From Panorpa germanica (taxonomy: Eukaryota; Arthropoda; Insecta; Mecoptera; Panorpidae): a stretch of 64,000 bases of DNA. Below, piece by piece: positions 61,465 through 64,000 of this stretch. The stretch is taken from assembly GCA_963678705.1 (NCBI GenBank), contig OY783205.1, positions 8,742,001 through 8,806,000 of the forward strand, read 5' to 3'. The notes under the pieces were generated by a model. That model ran no database searches, had not been told where the DNA came from, and worked only from the letters and a program-made list of their open reading frames with translations. Both the position numbers and the translations under genes were made by a program. Each line of letters opens with the position of its first letter. Position 1 is the first letter of the stretch.

Positions 61465-62681
61465 TCACATTTGTAGTCGAGAAATTATGTCTCAATAAAC
61501 AACTGGCATTACTTGAACGCCTTCAAGATATTTTACATTGACAGCGCCATTATTTTGCAAGGAATTCTCACTAACACCTCGCTTCTCATTAGAAATGGCA
61601 TTGACAACAGGTTTATTATTCGCTAATAAAACGTTGTGGTAAGCACTACTACTTTCTAAATTATTAGCAAAGATGTCACTACCTCTCGAAGTTCTACTTT
61701 GGGAAGCAGTGTGGTCAAGTGGAAGAGAAGTGGACTTATAAAAATTACCACCAGTAGCTATAACTTGCCTTTTAATATTGCCATCATTTATTTGCTTTTG
61801 AAAAGGATCCATTCCAAATACATCCACGTTAAAGTCTGAAACTGCATGTTCTTGCAGAAATAATTGGTTTGAAATTGTATGACTTATCGTTGAAATTGGA
61901 TCAACTACAGGCGGAGTATTACCACTTCAATCAACTTGTCTTTTAAATACTGCATCATATTTTGGAAAACGAACAATTAAAGGAGAAGAATCATCTTCTA
62001 AATTTGATTGAGATATATTTAAAAGATGACACTTTCTTTTAGTAAGTTTATTTCTTCCTACAATTGGAACTAATGGAGGCATATCTGAAAAACTGTCGAC
62101 ATTCGTGTAATTGATATCAGTTTGCATTGCATATTCTCCATCTTTTCCTTGTTCTTCAAAACAAAAATTTCCATCTACAATCAACTCTGATGGAGTCTTA
62201 GTATTTGAGACTTCGTTACATTCCAAAATATTGTCGCCAGGATCATTGTTAGCAGATTCAATTTCTCTTTCTATGTTTAGTATTTTAGTAATTTCTTTAC
62301 TTTCATTTCCTAAAGATTTATCAGTATTATTTTCCATTTCAATCGTAATTGTTGACGAATTTGATTGATTTCTAATATGCGGTGAAGAAATCTCTGAACT
62401 ATAGTTCAATTTACCAAAAGACTGTTTATTATCAACTAATTTCAAACAAGTTTCGTTTTGAATTTCATTGTTTTCTTGAAGATTAGTTACATTTTCTACA
62501 AGTCCTGAATCTTTGTCATCTAATATTTCAGTATTAAGATTTCTTTTTGATTTATTACTACCAACTATTCGAGTGGTATTCCCTTGAGCGAATATATTTT
62601 TGAAGATTGTTGCCCGATTTTTGTAAAAGGTTCACTAATACTTTGTTTCTCATTTGAATTATGTTTAATTTAAAGTATACA
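61465..62681 (-). pseudogene. U14 ORFa, nonsense codons
   Basis: Haplogroup B. The DWSGN Trp is TGA (about 61927), a different change from the TAG of U4, U5 and U11. A second TGA at 61492 shortens the end, and an indel near 62588 disturbs the upstream segment. The open segments are 62445-61927 and 61827-61492. Confidence 0.7.
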
Positions 62682-64000
62682 TTATGCAAGAATTTCTAAA
62701 TTTAATTTGATTAGCTTCGATACTGGTCGTTTATAAATGCCATGAGCGGTTTTTAATGTAACAACACGAACATGACCGTCAGGACCTGGATGAGTTTCCT
62801 GGACACGTGCCAATGGCCATTCGAATGGTGAAATATTAGTATCCTTTATCCATACAAGGTCATCCAATTTTAAATTGTCAGAGACGGATTGCCATTTGTG
62901 TCGTTGGTGTAGAGTATTGAGATATTCTCAGATCCATCTATTTGCAAAATCCTGTCTCATTTGTTTGATTAATTCCCAACGCTGTAAATGATTTGGGTTT
63001 CTATTTAACAGAATTTCCTCAGGAGGAAGACATAATGACGAACCAATAAGAAAGTGACTAGGAGATAAGGGATGTGGATCATCTGGTGATGCAGGCAAAT
63101 GTACAAAAGGCGACTGTTCATAATTGCTTCTATTCTGGCAAAAATTGTTGTGAGTTCTTCAAATGTAAGTGGTCGTGTACCAATTACTCGTTCGAGATGA
63201 TATTTGGCACTTTTAACTCCACTTTCCAAAAGTCCACCAAAATTTGGACTGTGAGGAGGGTTAAAATGCCATTTAACCCCTCTAATGAAGACTTAATTTG
63301 CACACATGTTTTGACTTCTTTTAAATATCGGTTTGTACCAATGAAAACTGCCGTAATCAGTATAAATATCAAAGCATAGGCCTCGTGGTGATGTAAACCG
63401 ATCGAATGATGCGAAAAATGAGTCAGTAGAGATTCCAGAAGTAACTTCGAGGTGAACACCTTTTGTGGACATACCTATAAAAAAACACAAATATGCTTTT
63501 GATATATGAGCATTTCGGATGCGAGGTTCTTTAATGGAAAAGGGTCCAGCAAAATCAATACCAACATGTAAAAATGGTCGATGGTATGTGACTCTAGCAG
63601 CTGGTAAATCACCCATGACAGGAGTAGATGTAGTTGCTCGTAATTTTGTGCAAATAGTGCATAGTCGTAAGACTTGTCGAATTTTACTTCTGGCGGATAT
63701 TATCCAGAATTTAGATCGTAAAAGATAATGTAACGTATTGAGCCCCACATGTAAATATAGTTTCTGGTAATGTAATATTAGTAAGTTCGTTAAATGATTA
63801 TGCTTTTTTAATAGATATGGGTGTTTTGCTGCAGAGGTTAACTCTGAATTTTCGAGACGTCCGCCGACAACTAATAGCCATTGTGATCGAGACATGGAGA
63901 TAAAGAGATTAATATGGTGCGGAATTGACGACCGAGCTTGATATTTCTAATATCATCACTAAAATGATCCTGTTGTGCTAAGCGAATAATAAATATCTCT
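62682..64000 (-). pseudogene. U15 Pao-B pol fragment, cut by window end
   Basis: Beta haplogroup (YTDYG, Leu before Glu). Pol up to the IRLAQQD part of the linker is in the window; the RNase H piece and its ORFa are outside. One base is lost near 63104 in the MNSRLL segment, breaking the C-terminal domain. The core is open from 63895 to 63293. The array continues beyond 64000. Confidence 0.85.

Larger units (their letters stand above)
5023..64000 (-). repeat. Tandem array of about 3.0-kb Pao-B-pol/ORFa units, 15 in window
   Basis: Units repeat head to tail with boundaries placed at the pol stop codon: 5023, 7952, 10968, 13984, 17011, 20011, 23039, 26065, 29083, 32088, 35116, 38132, 48587, 59670 and 62682. 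Uninterrupted units measure 2929-3028 bp. U12 carries the Pao-C insertion and U13 the foldback element. Without those inserts the array covers about 43 kb of this window and continues past its end. Units are highly similar by eye, and U1 at the edge is the most diverged. Every unit reads, on the minus strand, RNase H piece, integrase, C-terminal domain, stop, then ORFa of the neighbouring unit to the left. Confidence 0.95.

Overview
The window is a repeat-dense, AT-rich stretch of eukaryotic nuclear DNA, almost certainly from an insect or another arthropod. The evidence is a Ty1/copia-type retrotransposon with a copia-like LTR and half-tRNA primer site, several BEL/Pao retrotransposons, and a giant foldback DNA transposon. 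I recognise no tRNA, rRNA, complete host gene or prokaryotic feature.

Layout. (1) 1-3702: a Copia element on the minus strand, cut by the window start, with its 5' LTR at 3494-3702. It has one nonsense codon and two in-frame deletions that remove catalytic residues. (2) 3703-4461: a BEL/Pao reverse-transcriptase remnant on the plus strand (Pao-A), into which Copia has inserted. (3) 4462-5022: the 3' LTR, polypurine tract and 3' end of a second BEL/Pao element (Pao-B) on the minus strand. (4) 5023-64000: a head-to-tail array of about 3.0-kb units, 15 of them (U1-U15) in the window, running past its end. Read on the minus strand, each unit is a broken Pao-B pol fragment (piece of RNase H, zinc-binding domain, integrase core, C-terminal domain) followed by an unrecognised open reading frame, here called ORFa (about 406 codons when intact). 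(5) 40859-48322: a nearly complete BEL/Pao element (Pao-C) with two LTRs and a 5-bp target duplication, inserted in ORFa of U12. (6) 50604-59052: an 8.4-kb foldback element with 9-bp target duplications and arms of about 179/212-bp tandem monomers, inserted in ORFa of U13.

How the parts relate. The leftmost unit shows what normally follows Pao-B pol: stop codon, polypurine tract, LTR. In the other units ORFa replaces the LTR a few codons after the pol stop, so ORFa looks like foreign sequence joined to a pol fragment before amplification. All complete integrase copies share the same nonsense codon, so the founder was already dead. Diagnostic variants define two pol haplogroups (alpha, beta) and two ORFa haplogroups (A, B), and all four combinations occur. 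This implies exchange among units by unequal crossing-over or conversion. Pao-C and the foldback element arrived after amplification. No gene here is convincingly functional; the best candidates for retained coding capacity are ORFa in U6, U8 and U9.

Limits: all families were assigned by eye from motifs, without searches. Copy number in such an array also depends on correct assembly.
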